64,000 bases of DNA from Sanderia malayensis (lineage: Eukaryota; Cnidaria; Scyphozoa; Semaeostomeae; Pelagiidae). The notes under the pieces are model-generated. The model ran no database searches, was not told the DNA's origin, and saw only the letters and a list, made by a program, of their open reading frames with translations. A program made the translations under genes and the position numbers. The DNA lies in assembly GCA_013076295.1 (NCBI GenBank), contig RQOL01000699.1:2604001-2668000 (forward strand), given 5' to 3'. Below are positions 1-11,133 of this stretch, piece by piece (position 1 is the first letter of the stretch; each line of letters opens with the position of its first letter).

Positions 1-1
1 G

Positions 2-3000
2 CCAGCTACTTTGGATGTATATTGTGAAAAGATACGACGGTGTATTGGTATGAAGTTGAAGTCACGCGAATTGGCAAGCAGTGTTGATTCATTTTACGAT
101 GCATATACATTCTCTGATTTGGACATAGTGCTGCCAATCATCTTGACAATGTTTGATGCAAATGAATTAACACAAGACGCATGCAGATCATGGTATAAGC
201 ACACGCAATGGCCTCTTTACATTGATCGCAATAGTAAATTGATCAGATCGCTTCATTCCTACCTTGGCAATTTTCTCGATAATTCTATTCAACAAAGTGG
301 TTTTAAAGACAACAAGCAACAACAATGCAATTCAATTCGCATCCTTTCTCCGCTTACTTTCAATTTGCCAATCGATATTATACTTGCCATGCAACAGAGA
401 TCTCTTTCATTCATCAAATTTGAAGTGGATAACAATTTTTCAAAGTACATCCCCAAAACATTAAATGTATTAAGAAGAGACAGCTTCAAGATAGTTGGCT
501 TGAATTTTCCAGGTGTAAGTATATTGTTTTCTTATATATTTGTGATTTTTCATGATTAAATTTCTTATTTGTATTTATTTTATTTAAATGTTTTGTTTTA
601 TGCAGAGTTTATTGCCGAGCTTTGAAACCATTCCCAAGATGCATGTCGCTGTATCACGTGTCAATGCTGTTTATCGCCTCAACCAATGGCGGCCCGAGTT
701 GTTACGCGACCTTTACGACAAACACACCTTATATGGTTTGTAATATTCTGCTCATATTTCTCAACTATGTGTGACTTTTTGTTCTCTTTTAAATATCAAG
801 ATTGATTATGATAAATATGATGAATAGTTAATATAGTAGGTTACATATGATGTGATTAGCGAATGTTTAAATATGATGATGTTTTATTCTTAGTAAGTCC
901 AACAGCAAGCCGTGCATATGGAGATATAACTGCTCACTTCCAAAGATCTGAAACTGGCGGGGTATTTGAAGATAGTTTACTAACTAAAGCGGAAAAGGTA
1001 TACAATTCTGTTTATTATTAACATGAGTTATAATGTCAAATACCGTAACAGCTCTATCGGGGTCTTATCTATTGCTAATTTTGAGCTGCAACTCTACTGT
1101 TTCTCCTTCTAAACATAGATTTCAGTGCCATTTTGGTGTCCTTACTTCGTAAGCAATAGATGATCGGGTTCATTGTGCTGTTTAAGTAAACAAGCAAATC
1201 TGCCCAAGCATCAATCATAATAATTGTTGCATTATCTCCTGTCGTGGCTCTCACTGTTAATAATACAATCTGTGGTGTATAGCAAACTAAAATCGTTGTT
1301 ATCACAATGGCTATTGTATTTGCACTTTTTTTCTCTTTTGAGAAGTTTCTGAATCTTCGAATAATTGCTCTTCGATTCGACAATTTCGATCTAATTGGAC
1401 CTGTTGAATCAGCTGTTTCGTTGTTTAAGATTGTGACGTTGTTTCTTCTTGATACACGCGCGTTTGCTGAAACTACTTCTGTTTTTGTGATATCTATTAC
1501 TCGCATTGGATCATCGGGTGTGCTGGCATTAGGTTGTTGTTTCAGGCAGCTATTTTTATCTTGTGCCCTTGCTTCATTACCATTCTCGCTCCTTGCATTA
1601 TTCCTTGTAAACGATGGTATGTTTGCAATTTTTCTTCTCTGCTTCAAAACAATTCGATATATGAATGCATAGGATGTAATCACGATCACAATGACACAGG
1701 TAAACGTGACTGATATCCCACTGAAGTATTGCGATGTTGATAAGATACCAATAAAAGGTAACAAGGTGAACACTGCCCAAATAGACCACATGCACAGAAT
1801 AGTGATTATGTACAATTTGGAATGTATGCAGTTCACATACAGGTATGGCTTTGTGATGGCAATACATCGATCTATTGAAACCAGGCCGACAGTCAATATT
1901 GATGATCCAGTACATAGATTCGCAAAGAATACATAAACCAAACGTATGGAGCAAATTGATTCATGTGGGTTGTATATTGAGTAAAGTCGACGGGTTACAA
2001 GTAAAGGTTGTACAATAACTCCTGTAAGAACATCCGTAAAGCACAAGCTTGCAAGCAACAGATTCTGTAGGCTTCTTAAGTTTTCATGTTTATAGAATAC
2101 GTACAAAATTAGTGAATTGCCAATTGTGGCTGATATTGAAGTGATGACACTGATTATGGATACAGCAATGGCTGTTGATCGTTCTTCTTTACTTAATATT
2201 GATTGAGTTGCGTCAAGAAATAGGCATGATTCTGTGCTCTTATTCATTTTGTTATTCTTCTCTTCGTGTGCAGAAATTATACAATATGATGTGTGAAGTT
2301 CCCTTTCTTTACCTTCTGCTATTCTGATTCGTTTCTTCTTCAAAGTTGGTAACAACAGTTAAGCAATGACAACTTCTTCATACATCTCAAATCAAATCAG
2401 CTTTGGTTTAATATCAGAATAACTGGTAGCTTTGGGTAGAACTTTCTTTCTGATTTTATAGCAAGTACACATCCGGTATTAATGCATAATTTATCAGTCC
2501 AGTTTGTGCCAATTGTTTCATTTAGCGTCTGCATTATTTATGATTTATTTCCTGTGATTTATGCAGTTTTGTATCACCCTGATGGTTTTCTTTTTTTTTG
2601 CTATTTTTAGTTAAAGTTTCGCGATGATGATGTGTTTGCATGCAAGGATTTCAGACGGGTTGAGTGGATTCAAAATTTGCCAAATAACAAATCTGTTGGT
2701 ATGTATATACTACCATACCAGTGCGTAGCATTTAGTTGATCTTGGTCAAATGTAAGCTAAACAATGTAACATACATAGTTAAATTTGGTTTCCTAGCAAA
2801 CATTGACACGCTCTTTCTTTTTATTTTCAATTGAAATTCATGCATTTGTTTAATTTGGATTTAATACTATCCTGCTAATCTGAAACTTATTTAAGCCATT
2901 TATAATTTTGATGCCTTTCTAAGCCATGAATTTCATCAATATTTTGGATTATTTAATTTGTATTGTTCAGCATGGAACACTCCAATTAGCGTTATCACAA

Positions 3001-3851
3001 TTTAACTTGCTAACGCATTTCCCTTTCCAACTGAATAGTTGATTAATTAATTTGCACAATGAAAAAAGGAATCAAGTGCATCTAATTTTTCATAATTTTG
3101 TTTTAGTTATCAATGAAGAAACAGCGAAACATCGCACGAAAAATGCTTCTTTGCGTGATGAAATAAATTGTTTAGTAACACTTGAAGTTACTGTTATTAT
3201 CATGACAAATGCAACACTGCGCGGAACTTATCTCGGGCATCGATTGTCAGAAAATGTGCAATATTTGGGTCTTTGGGAAAAATTATCATCTCTAGGCTTC
3301 AAAACAATTGCAGCACGAATGACGTCATTGAAGGAAGACCAGACGGAGTTTCTGTTGAAAAAGTTTGATCATTTAACAGAAAAACAATATTGTGCCATGC
3401 TCAATAGATTATCAGAAGGCAATGGACCGATATTTGCTCTTGCTTTACTTGGCAAGTGTGCATTGTCGAATTTCTGGGGCATCCTTAATAGGTAAGAATG
3501 TTCATCGAAATGATGCAGTTTAAGCTGTTTACATGGAGTAGCATTGATGTGTGAAATTTGTCTTTTTCAAATTCAAAGGGTTCTGACAGAAAAAGAGCTG
3601 AAGTCAATTCAACCAAATGTTCTTGTGCCTTCTTCAAGAGATCAGGTATTTCTTGTAGAAAATTAGTTTTTCGTTTTGGTAATGTGACTCTATTTCACAA
3701 CATGGCTAGAGCAATTGTAATATATGTGACATGACATGTTTAAATTTTGATTTTCCCATTTTGATCGTTTTAGGTTGAAGTTCTTCTTGGCTCGTTATTT
3801 GAAACAGTGGTTGCAAATTCACAAGTTGAAATCAAGAAACAGAAGTCGTAA
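2..3851 (+). CDS. Unrecognised multi-exon gene, 3' part only (5' end outside window)
   Basis: The open frame enters from the left edge (codons from base 2; no start visible) and I join seven exons: 2-514, 606-735, 894-997, 2611-2698, 3107-3491, 3579-3645 and 3774-3851 (TAA). Phases agree across every junction. The visible part is about 450 residues, soluble and largely helical looking, with no signal peptide, membrane segment or catalytic motif I can name. Two stretches look well constrained: a segment with SLLPSFETIPKMH and WRPELLRDLYDKHT in exon 2, and the long fifth exon containing GTYLGHRLSENVQYLGLW. The C-terminus is lysine-rich (KKQKS). I do not recognise the family; it may be a helical-repeat protein. 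The 1.6-kb intron 998-2610 holds a GPCR gene on the other strand. An AATAAA is present near 4343. Confidence 0.72.
1075..2247 (-). CDS. Class A (rhodopsin-like) GPCR, intronless, nested in an intron of the host gene
   Basis: Single uninterrupted exon of 390 residues. I start at the ATG at 2247 (MNKSTES); the open frame runs further upstream but without another good ATG. Class A landmarks are clear: GN in TM1 (residues 43-44), LLASLCFTD with Asp72 in TM2, Cys99 before TM3 for the extracellular disulfide, and NPIIY in TM7. Two motifs deviate: TM3 ends DRC (126-128) instead of DRY, and TM6 has CYTP instead of CWxP. The third cytoplasmic loop is long, basic and serine-rich. The C-tail is short with SMFRRRNSR. 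Two Asn-x-Ser/Thr sites precede the TM7 region. The ligand cannot be called; the overall look matches the amine/adenosine-like receptors that have expanded in non-bilaterian animals. It is antisense to its host gene, so its expression is probably independent. Confidence 0.9.
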   Translation of the reverse strand: MNKSTESCLFLDATQSILSKEERSTAIAVSIISVITSISATIGNSLILYVFYKHENLRSLQNLLLASLCFTDVLTGVIVQPLLVTRRLYSIYNPHESICSIRLVYVFFANLCTGSSILTVGLVSIDRCIAITKPYLYVNCIHSKLYIITILCMWSIWAVFTLLPFIGILSTSQYFSGISVTFTCVIVIVITSYAFIYRIVLKQRRKIANIPSFTRNNARSENGNEARAQDKNSCLKQQPNASTPDDPMRVIDITKTEVVSANARVSRRNNVTILNNETADSTGPIRSKLSNRRAIIRRFRNFSKEKKSANTIAIVITTILVCYTPQIVLLTVRATTGDNATIIMIDAWADLLVYLNSTMNPIIYCLRSKDTKMALKSMFRRRNSRVAAQN

Positions 3852-4667
3852 ACAAGTTTAAATATTTGTTTGAAATAAGAAAGAACGTTGACACAGATTA
3901 AACAAATACATTTTTGTATGTTCAAGCTACGTCGAAAAGTACAGTTCATTAAATTATTATTTAAAGTCGTATGCATTCTGCTTGTTAAGATAGAATAACA
4001 GTTGATTTACTTATTTGCTTTCATTTTATATTAGAAAGTAGAAATATTCCCGAATTTGTTAGTTCACTACAATATTTTGATGATTTTTCTCGGACATGGT
4101 GAGAATGCTTGTGGTCTCTTGTTTGCACAACTTTATCTTATGGGGTGAGAAAGCCAGTCACGTGTTTGCATATCGACTTTTGCAAAGCTAAAAATAAGGG
4201 AAAGATAGATTGCATTTTGATTCTACGGACTCACAGACTCACAGTGAAAAGTGGATGAGAAATTGCTGTGTCATGGTGGTGAAATTGCGAAAGGACAAAA
4301 TGACAATGCTGTCTGTTAAGAGAAAGATTTGTGTTGAATTGTAAATAAAAGAAAAAGATGATCATCACGTGCAACGCACACTTTTTATCGTAATCTGATT
4401 GGTTAATTCTGAGGAGAAGAAAGGTCAGCGTCAGAGCCAGCGTTTACCTGCTTCCGATGATGAAATAAAGATTTTTTTATTTCACATCATTCATTAGCCT
4501 CATTTTCTAGTTTTTTGCTAGTATTATAGCCTATGCTACTTAGAATAGAATGTGGTTCAGCTAATCAAGATTGATTTGAAGGAATTGTTTTCCTCGTTGG
4601 ACTAAAAAACGACAGAGAAGCTGTGTTAACTGGAATAGGGGAGCTTGCTTAGGCCAAAGTAAACAGG
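3852..4667. other. Intergenic: 3' end of first gene and promoter of LRRC58
   Basis: No open frame with coding character. It holds a polyadenylation signal AATAAA near 4343 for the upstream gene, E-box-like CACGTG cores near 4155 and 4365, a CCAAT (ATTGG) box at 4395-4404 and an acceptor-like AG at 4651-4652 just before the LRRC58 start. Confidence 0.5.
4395..4404. promoter_or_regulatory. CCAAT box / NF-Y-type site upstream of LRRC58
   Basis: CTGATTGGTT is an inverted CCAAT box with good flanking bases for NF-Y. It lies about 265 bp upstream of the LRRC58 ATG. Motif match only. Confidence 0.4.
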
Positions 4668-5850
4668 ATGTCCATGGAGGAAAGAAGCCAAGTCGAAGCA
4701 AGAAGAGAGGGGAGATATGTGGTTGATTTATCAAATCAAGGATTAACATATTTCTACCCTTCATCCGCTCTGGTAAGAAGAGATGTAGATATAAACAAAA
4801 TAAGGAAATTAACGTTGTGTGACAATACTTTATCTGTTGTTCCAAATACAATATCCCAATTCACAAGTCTCGAAGAACTGGATGTTTCACGAAATAGAAT
4901 CTCTTGGATTTCTGGAGAACTTGCACATTTAAGTAAGTTGAAGATATTTGTTGCAAGAAGTAACCAGTTAAGAAACTTACCGAAGGAGCTAGAGTCAATG
5001 CAGTCACTAGAAATTCTGAATTTAAGTGGCAACTTATTTGGAGGTATTCCGAGAGAGGTTTTCAGTCTTCGTTCCTTGAAAGAATTATATATGGGTGGAA
5101 ACAGCATATCAAGTATACCTGATAGTATTCAACAGATAAAAAGGTTTGGAAATTGATTTGATAACTGTTATTTACTGATATTTGCGATGTTTCTCATCAA
5201 ATTTTGCATTGTTAATATATAATTCGGTACAAATAGTTTATTTTAAATTGTATATCTTTGATTTTAGTTTGTTTGTACTGTATCTTGGTGGAAACAGATT
5301 AAAGCGAGTTCCAGAGTCACTTGGTTCTCTTGCAAACCTTCAAGCACTGATTCTATGTGATAATCAACTGGAACAAATACCTAGAGAGTTTGCACAGTTG
5401 AAAAAATTGAAATCATTAAGTTTGCATAAAAACAAACTAAAAACTTTACCAATGGAAATAGTGATGCTTATGAATTTACAAGAACTGAGTTTAAGAGAGA
5501 ATCCTTTAGTGAATAAATTTGCCAGAGATTTCGATTTCAATCCCCCTTCTCTTTTAGAGTTAAGTGGACGTGCAATTAAAATTAGTAATATTAAATATAG
5601 TAATAATATTTTACCAGCATCGTTAGTTAATTATCTAAATACTGCAAGAAGATGTGTTAATCCTAAATGTAAAGGAGTTTACTTTGACTCAAGAGTTAGA
5701 TGCTTAAAATTTGTAGATTTTTGTGGGCAATATAGATTACCATTAGAACAATACCTTTGTTCTCCTCATCTTAACTGCTGTGATCTTAAAAATAATGAAC
5801 CTTCAGTTTCTGTAAAAAGGATTCAAAAACTTCTTTTACCACAAATGTAG
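4668..5850 (+). CDS. LRRC58: LRRC58-like leucine-rich-repeat protein
   Basis: Two exons, 4668-5143 and 5268-5850, joined in phase inside a repeat (IKS|LFVLYLGGNRL), giving 352 residues; vertebrate LRRC58 is about 370. The N-terminal two thirds are eight to nine LRRs of the LxxLxLxxNxLxxLPxx type. The C-terminal part is diagnostic for LRRC58: a cysteine-bearing segment ARRCVNPKCKGVYF, then KFVDFCGQYRLPLEQYLCS, and a final helix ending KLLLPQM. LRRC58 is cytosolic; the conserved Cys-rich tail is thought to be the working part, and the vertebrate protein has been proposed as a ubiquitin-ligase substrate adaptor, which cannot be judged here. No signal peptide or membrane segment. The ATG at 4668 follows an acceptor-like AG by only 15 nt. 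Confidence 0.9.
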
Positions 5851-6759
5851 TTTACTATTCAATGCTTCATGATATATCGTATAATTTTATTTTCTTTAAT
5901 TTCTTTGCATGCTGATTATTTTTTTGTAAATTATAAATTGCAAATTGTCTTCATATTTAGTTATCCTTTCAATTGCAAAAATGAAGTTTACAAATATCTT
6001 TATTATACGGTTACGGTAGCCCCTTACCATTGCTTTTTAGCAATCGTCAGTCTCAACTTCTTATAGCCATTGTTCTTACCGAAATGAATATGAAATTTTC
6101 ATTGGTGAATCTATTTGAATGGCATTTGAATAAAATTATTCCTTTGGGGTCCGCTTTATTGGCGAATTTCTTGAGATGTATTGTGAAATTGTGAAAAGTT
6201 CCCATGCCATTGATGCGTTTTATCTTTGTGCTTGTTGGAATCAAAACTCGATCAACAATTTCAATTGTGTGAGTGAGTAGGTATCTTTCAAATTTTTGCA
6301 AAGACGTGAAGTTCTTCCTATCCATTGAATTATTTCAATCGCACAATCATAATTATTATTTCAATAAAGAAATACTTCCGCTGCTCTCTATTTACTTCGG
6401 TCAATCCAAATTATCCTCAGTGAATTTTTCTGCAGTGAGGATCTTGCTCTGTTCTTCGGTGAACCAAAGAATTTCTGTCTGGCATTTCAGCAAAGAAGAC
6501 AGAAAAGGTAAACGAGAATTTATTCTTGACACGCTGCTTATACTTTTTACAAAATATACAAGACTGCGTAAAAAGATGTTTACCTGGCTGTGGCAATTGT
6601 TGACTGAGCTTTTCTCTGCTTGTCATGTCATGCATGATATGTGTACATTTTCATTCAAAGTATTTAGAATCGTACCAAATCGAAGTTGGATGGCATCTGT
6701 TAAATTCATTCAAATTCAACAGACATAGTTTTTTTTTCTTTAGTCTGGCACCAAGAAAA
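5851..6759. other. Intergenic: LRRC58 3' region to Vps62-gene start
   Basis: AT-rich, with short open frames of no coding character. A possible polyadenylation signal (AATAAA) lies near 6129. Pyrimidine-rich DNA ending in CTTTAG at 6738-6743 looks like a splice acceptor 16 nt before the next ATG. Confidence 0.4.
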
Positions 6760-9617
6760 ATGAAGCTCTTAATAGGAATCTTTCTTGTTGGATTCTTATG
6801 CCATTTCTCAGTTTGTCAGCGAGGTTTGAGTCTATAACTTGATGATTTTATGACTTTTGAAATGTGATCAGCATGAACAAATATGTTTTACAATTGCTCA
6901 AATGCTCGTGGCATTGATAAATTTTGATAAATTTCGATGAACTTTGATTTGAAATTATTAGGTGAAGAAAAAGATGAAAGGGAAGTCAATGATTTGGATC
7001 CATCAGAAATTGAGGACGAAAAACCAGATGATGATGTCAAACTAGAATCAGATCAACAAGAACAAGAAGAAGATGATGAGCGTAAAGATTAATTTCAAAG
7101 CAAATTGAATAAGCTACATTTTTCTAAGCTAGATGTATATGCTATATGCTCTAATAGTTTGATAGTTCAAATTGGAAATCCAATGGAAACAACAAAGCGA
7201 TGATGTTTAATGACGATAGTTACATATTAACTACAAGCTCTTTTGGATTTAGCAGCCGAACCATATAAAATACAACTTAGAAATATATCGAAATGGATCC
7301 TTATATTTTGTTTTAGTTGACATTCCAAGCAAAGACTTTAATGATGACTATCCAGATTCCGAAGGTAAAAAGTGCATTTGAATAATAATGTTTGTTGTTT
7401 TTGTAATGTGTCGTAGGGTGTTTCTATGAGAATTCCACCCCAGAGCTGGGGACGGTAGTCAGAAGCTCGGTAGGCGATGTCTGGCTTGCGATGGTGCTGA
7501 TAAAGCTAAGGTTTGATGCAATAAAGACAACGAACTTTTTGCGGTGCGGTACGGCTGACCCGAAGGCCGCCACTGTACCACTTGTCTTCAGGCTCTCTAA
7601 CTTAAACTGCTCTGAATCTTCTCATTTTACTCTACTTCTTTACTCTATTTATGTTCACAATAATAATTAAAACAAGCGTGGTGACATGGTGCTCCATTCT
7701 TGTGCACCTGGGACCCTAGTGTGAATTGGCACGCGCTTTCACACTTTCAAGCGGGTGCACCAGCCAACCACGCTCATACTTAACAATACTGCAAACAAAT
7801 AGGTGTCAAATACAAGGTAACAATTATAGTTTACAACGATCCACACAACAAATGTTTGTGTAATCTTGCTATTTTTCCTTTGTTTTGCTCTATACCTGCA
7901 TTTTTCATTTGGTTTTCAGATGAAATTAAGCCAGTGGAAGGAAAAGATGCAAAACCAGGTTGAGGGTTAGAGATGATTTGTAATTTTTTGACACATTTTT
8001 AATATTTCTTTTGTTTTATTTTTTGTTTTACCTCTTTCAAAAGGGTGGGGGCGTAGAAGGAGAAGGTGGGGCAGCAGAAGAAGAAGAAGACGATCTAGCA
8101 GAAGAAGAAGATCTAGCAGAAGGAGGGGTTGGCGTAGTTGGAGCTCAAGAAGAAGAAGAAATATCTTTACGGGTAGAAGAAGACGCTTTTTCACTCGCAG
8201 ATATTGGAGAAGAAAATTCTTTCCAGCTTGCAGGAAATTTAATCATGGTTTCAGAAAGGGATACACTGTTGCCAGTCACAGCCCAAAAAGTGCGTTTCTG
8301 ATTTTATGTTCATGTGTCGTATATGTCTAACATATAATGTATGCAGTCATTTATCCCTTGATTGTCAAATCATATTTTTTACTTGTCAACTTTCTTTTTT
8401 AGGTTCTTGCATAAATCCATCAGGTAGATATCGACTTCAGAATTCTTCACCCAAACATTTGCCTAATTTATTGTTTGCGTGGGGTAAATCATGAATAATT
8501 AATTTTTACTATCAGGTTATTCGTTGTTGAAATTGGCCAAGTGTTGGGCTCCGATGATATATTTGGCAGCAGGTGAAATATACAAGCCATCCAGTGTTGA
8601 CTTTTTTCTTCCCCACGTTAAAATGGTAAGAAGTAATGGAAGATCACTGCAGCAATACAACTTGAATGCATATAACTTGCAAACTGGTGCAAGTAACTAT
8701 TATTTGACATCGAAAACGCGTCTCAGGTACCACACTTCAACTTTCTGGTGGATGAAGGGACAGAACCCAAGGTAATTCTAAATCTGCGCCTGAGATTATT
8801 TTTCATGCGAATTTCTTTTCTTGTGCTCTAATTGCATTATTTATTTGCATACAGCCATGTACCGATTTACACATTGTATCGCACCTTCACTCAAAGTGGC
8901 AAAACTGTAAAAGACTTTGTGTACTGGGCATTTTTCCCCTACAATCGAGGCAAAGGTGTGTGCTTGGGTGGAGCAACAGGGGGATTTTGCATTGGCAAAT
9001 GCAAGTCATTTGGAAACCATGTGGGAGATTGGGAACATGTGACTGTGCGACTTGTCAATGATAAACCATCTGCAATGTATATTGGAGCACACAATTTCGG
9101 TGGTACATTCTTGTGGAACTCTGGATTGAAGACGTTTGCAAAAGGTACGTTTTCTGCATCAACTCCGTCTTGTAATGTAATTTATTTCAACTCAACCTTT
9201 TGATTCAATGTGGGCTAATTGATTTGAACTGAATTCTTAGGAAATGACAGAGTGAAGTTTTCGAGCGATGGGCATCCAATTGTCTTCTGTGCTTATGGAT
9301 CTCACGGATTCTGGACAAAGAACAAGGAGTCTGTTTACAAGAAAATCAAAAATGGCGAAAAATTGACAGATTACACATCAACTGGAACCATCTGGAAAAC
9401 ATGGAATAATCTCCAATTGATCCATTATAAGAGGAATGGAGGCTACACTGGCCGACATACGTGGCTTAATTACAAGGGAAGGTGGGGCAACAAGAAGAGT
9501 GGCTGTGGAATATTTGGTATTTACGAAAAGATTGCAAATGAATGCATAAGAAACAGCGGCCCAACTTCACCAAACTACAAAGGAGTCATGACCAGCAATG
9601 TTCTCAGTAAGAAGTAA
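6760..9617 (+). CDS. Secreted Vps62/DUF946-domain protein with acidic and arginine-rich N-terminal regions
   Basis: Nine exons read by hand: 6760-6823, 6962-7081, 7317-7364, 7920-7958, 8044-8289, 8403-8483, 8516-8771, 8855-9144, 9241-9617. They total 1521 nt with no internal stop, an exact frame of 506 residues, which strongly supports the model. Residues 1-20 are a signal peptide (MKLLIGIFLVGFLCHFSVCQ). Residues 22-90 are strongly acidic with about 30 Asp/Glu. Residues 91-172 (exon 5) hold about 33 Arg with interspersed Ser, Trp and Phe. Residues about 200-506 are a complete Vps62 domain: APMIYLAAGEIYKPSSVDFF, then FGNHVGDWEHVTVRL, YIGAHNFGG, GSHGFW and NSGPTSPNYKG. Vps62 domains occur in fungi, plants and some invertebrates; biochemical role unknown. 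The acidic/basic pairing resembles charge-neutralised cationic-peptide precursors, but that is inference. Intron 3 carries a GC-rich repeat. Confidence 0.88.
7412..7790. repeat. GC-rich repeat-like island in intron 3 of the Vps62 gene
   Basis: About 380 bp of base composition unlike the surrounding AT-rich intron. It has two parts: a GC-rich block of about 190 bp (roughly 7412-7600) and a block with inverted ends GCGTGGT (7676-7682) and ACCACGC (7767-7773), each followed inward by GGTGC/GCACC. The second part contains a run GGGTCCCAGG (on the minus strand) vaguely like a pol III B box, so a SINE or a fold-back element are both possible. No open frame of note. Confidence 0.45.
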
Positions 9618-9779
9618 ACAGTTTTCATACTTTCATTAGTTTTCATCTTTTGCTATATATTCTAGCTGTATCCAAGGCTTCGCAAATTCACTGATGCAGA
9701 AATGTTCGCTTTTATCTTTCACGCATATAATCAATGATTACATCAGCTGGCTGAACACCATTTTTATTTTTATTAGCTA

Positions 9780-10230
9780 TTTCTTTCAAATTATTTTCTT
9801 GCATAATCACTCACTAATCTCAGCGTCCATGTATTTGCTGCATAATCAATTATTGTGATTATGCGAAAAGTAAATGCAAGTAAAAGACGGTATAGAATCA
9901 AATTTGTTGGAACTTTTGTCAACAAGGTCTTTGTAAAACTGAAAGTTCAATAAAAAATATTCTTATGAGTTATGGGAGAATGTCTTTCCAATTGCAAGCC
10001 TCCTTTTAATGTCAGCCGAAACATTATTGTTATTCGCTAACGTCTATTAACTTTCATTGCTTTTAGCATCAGTTGGTATAAAAATTTTTCTTATAAAAAG
10101 AGTTTGCAATATCACTTGCAGATTTCAGTTTCAATATATTTACTAAATAATCAATTATTTTGATTATGCAGAAATAAATTAGAGACAAAAGGCAGGAATT
10201 GTTGGAACTTTTGAAACAAAGCGAGCCCTT
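9780..10230. repeat. Diverged direct duplication with conserved hairpins
   Basis: Two segments about 305 bp apart share the same order of elements: TTTGCTGCATAATCAATTA or a close variant, a hairpin, a purine-rich spacer, then TTGTTGGAACTTTTG. The first hairpin is a perfect 9-bp stem, GCATAATCA (9840-9848) and TGATTATGC (9856-9864); the second keeps 7 bp (10147-10153 with 10161-10167). The spacing suggests an old tandem duplication of the Vps62 3' flank. Confidence 0.45.
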
Positions 10231-10401
10231 TCCTTTCATGTGTCCAATACATCATACAGCAAAAGATTTGTGAATTAAAATATCTCTCTTGTTTACATCG
10301 CAACTTAATGAAAGAAAAAAACCATCTCCATCAATTAACTGTTGTGCATTAATTCGTACAAAGCCGAACAAAGTTTACAACAACATATTTGCTATCGGAC
10401 A

Positions 10402-10975
10402 ATGTTCAAAAACACCCTTCTTTTCCTCTCTCTCCTGCTGTGCTTTGCAATCAGAATTCCAACTGCCTTTATTCATCTAACTGTTGAAAACATTCATGCT
10501 GCTAAGCAGGCTCTCTCTAGCCTCATTATGTTACTGCCTAAACCCACTGGCCGTTATCAACATATGCCCACGGCTCTGGGTTGGAAAGACGAGTCGTGAA
10601 CCAAACCAAACAAACAGTCAAATTCATTGTTGTCAACACATTGAATGCTGAAACAAGAGTTCTCAGTGGCCTGTTGATGCTATGGTAATGATGAATTGAA
10701 TTCCGTCGTGAAAGCCAACGGAACACACCTACACTTGTAAGTAACTATGTTATCATCATTCCTTATAAAGATCATCAGAGGCATTGGGTTTGATGTTGTG
10801 ATCAACTACAAAACTACTTATGGAGCGAAGTATTATGAGAAGGCTTCGATAAATCCCGGGTCGATCCCATCAAGGAATCAAACTTTTTCACACCACTCTC
10901 TCCAGACAGCAGACAGACGAAATTTCACGACTTCATTAAGGCAAATTTACTTTCAAGAGCTTCTAATTTAATTCA
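10402..10975 (+). pseudogene. Decayed secreted-protein gene, possibly cystatin-like
   Basis: An ATG at 10402 opens a convincing signal peptide (MFKNTLLFLSLLLCFAI) followed by about 45 residues ending at a TGA at 10599. Directly after, in a shifted frame, come TVKFIVVNTLNAETRVLSGL and later VVKANGTHL and then GIGFDVVINYKTTYG. That order (Gly-Trp near the start, an Ala/Val-rich helix with LN, a VV-x-A strand and a GxxxxVxxNYK strand) recalls the cystatin fold, but the frame is broken at least twice and no plausible introns repair it. I therefore treat it as a remnant; the family call is weak. Confidence 0.3.
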
Positions 10976-11104
10976 TATAATTATTATTAGGTATCAGCGA
11001 TTCAATTATTTAGATTAAAATCTTCTACTCGCACCTTTCCAGTTTCCGCGGAATGCAGAAATGCCTCAGTTTAGTAAAGGCACCCTCTGCGGATGAAGGC
11101 TAAC

Positions 11105-11133
11105 ACAACGGCAAAAGGGTTATTTGCCGTTGT
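11105..11133. repeat. Perfect 11-bp hairpin
   Basis: ACAACGGCAAA (11105-11115) and its exact complement TTTGCCGTTGT (11123-11133) flank a 7-nt loop in non-coding DNA. No adjacent U-run or gene that would give it a terminator role in an animal genome. Confidence 0.5.

Noticed and set aside
6273..6728. 151-residue plus-strand frame before the Vps62 gene
   Set aside because: No motif, unusual composition, no splice connection in phase to the next gene; likely chance or 5' UTR.
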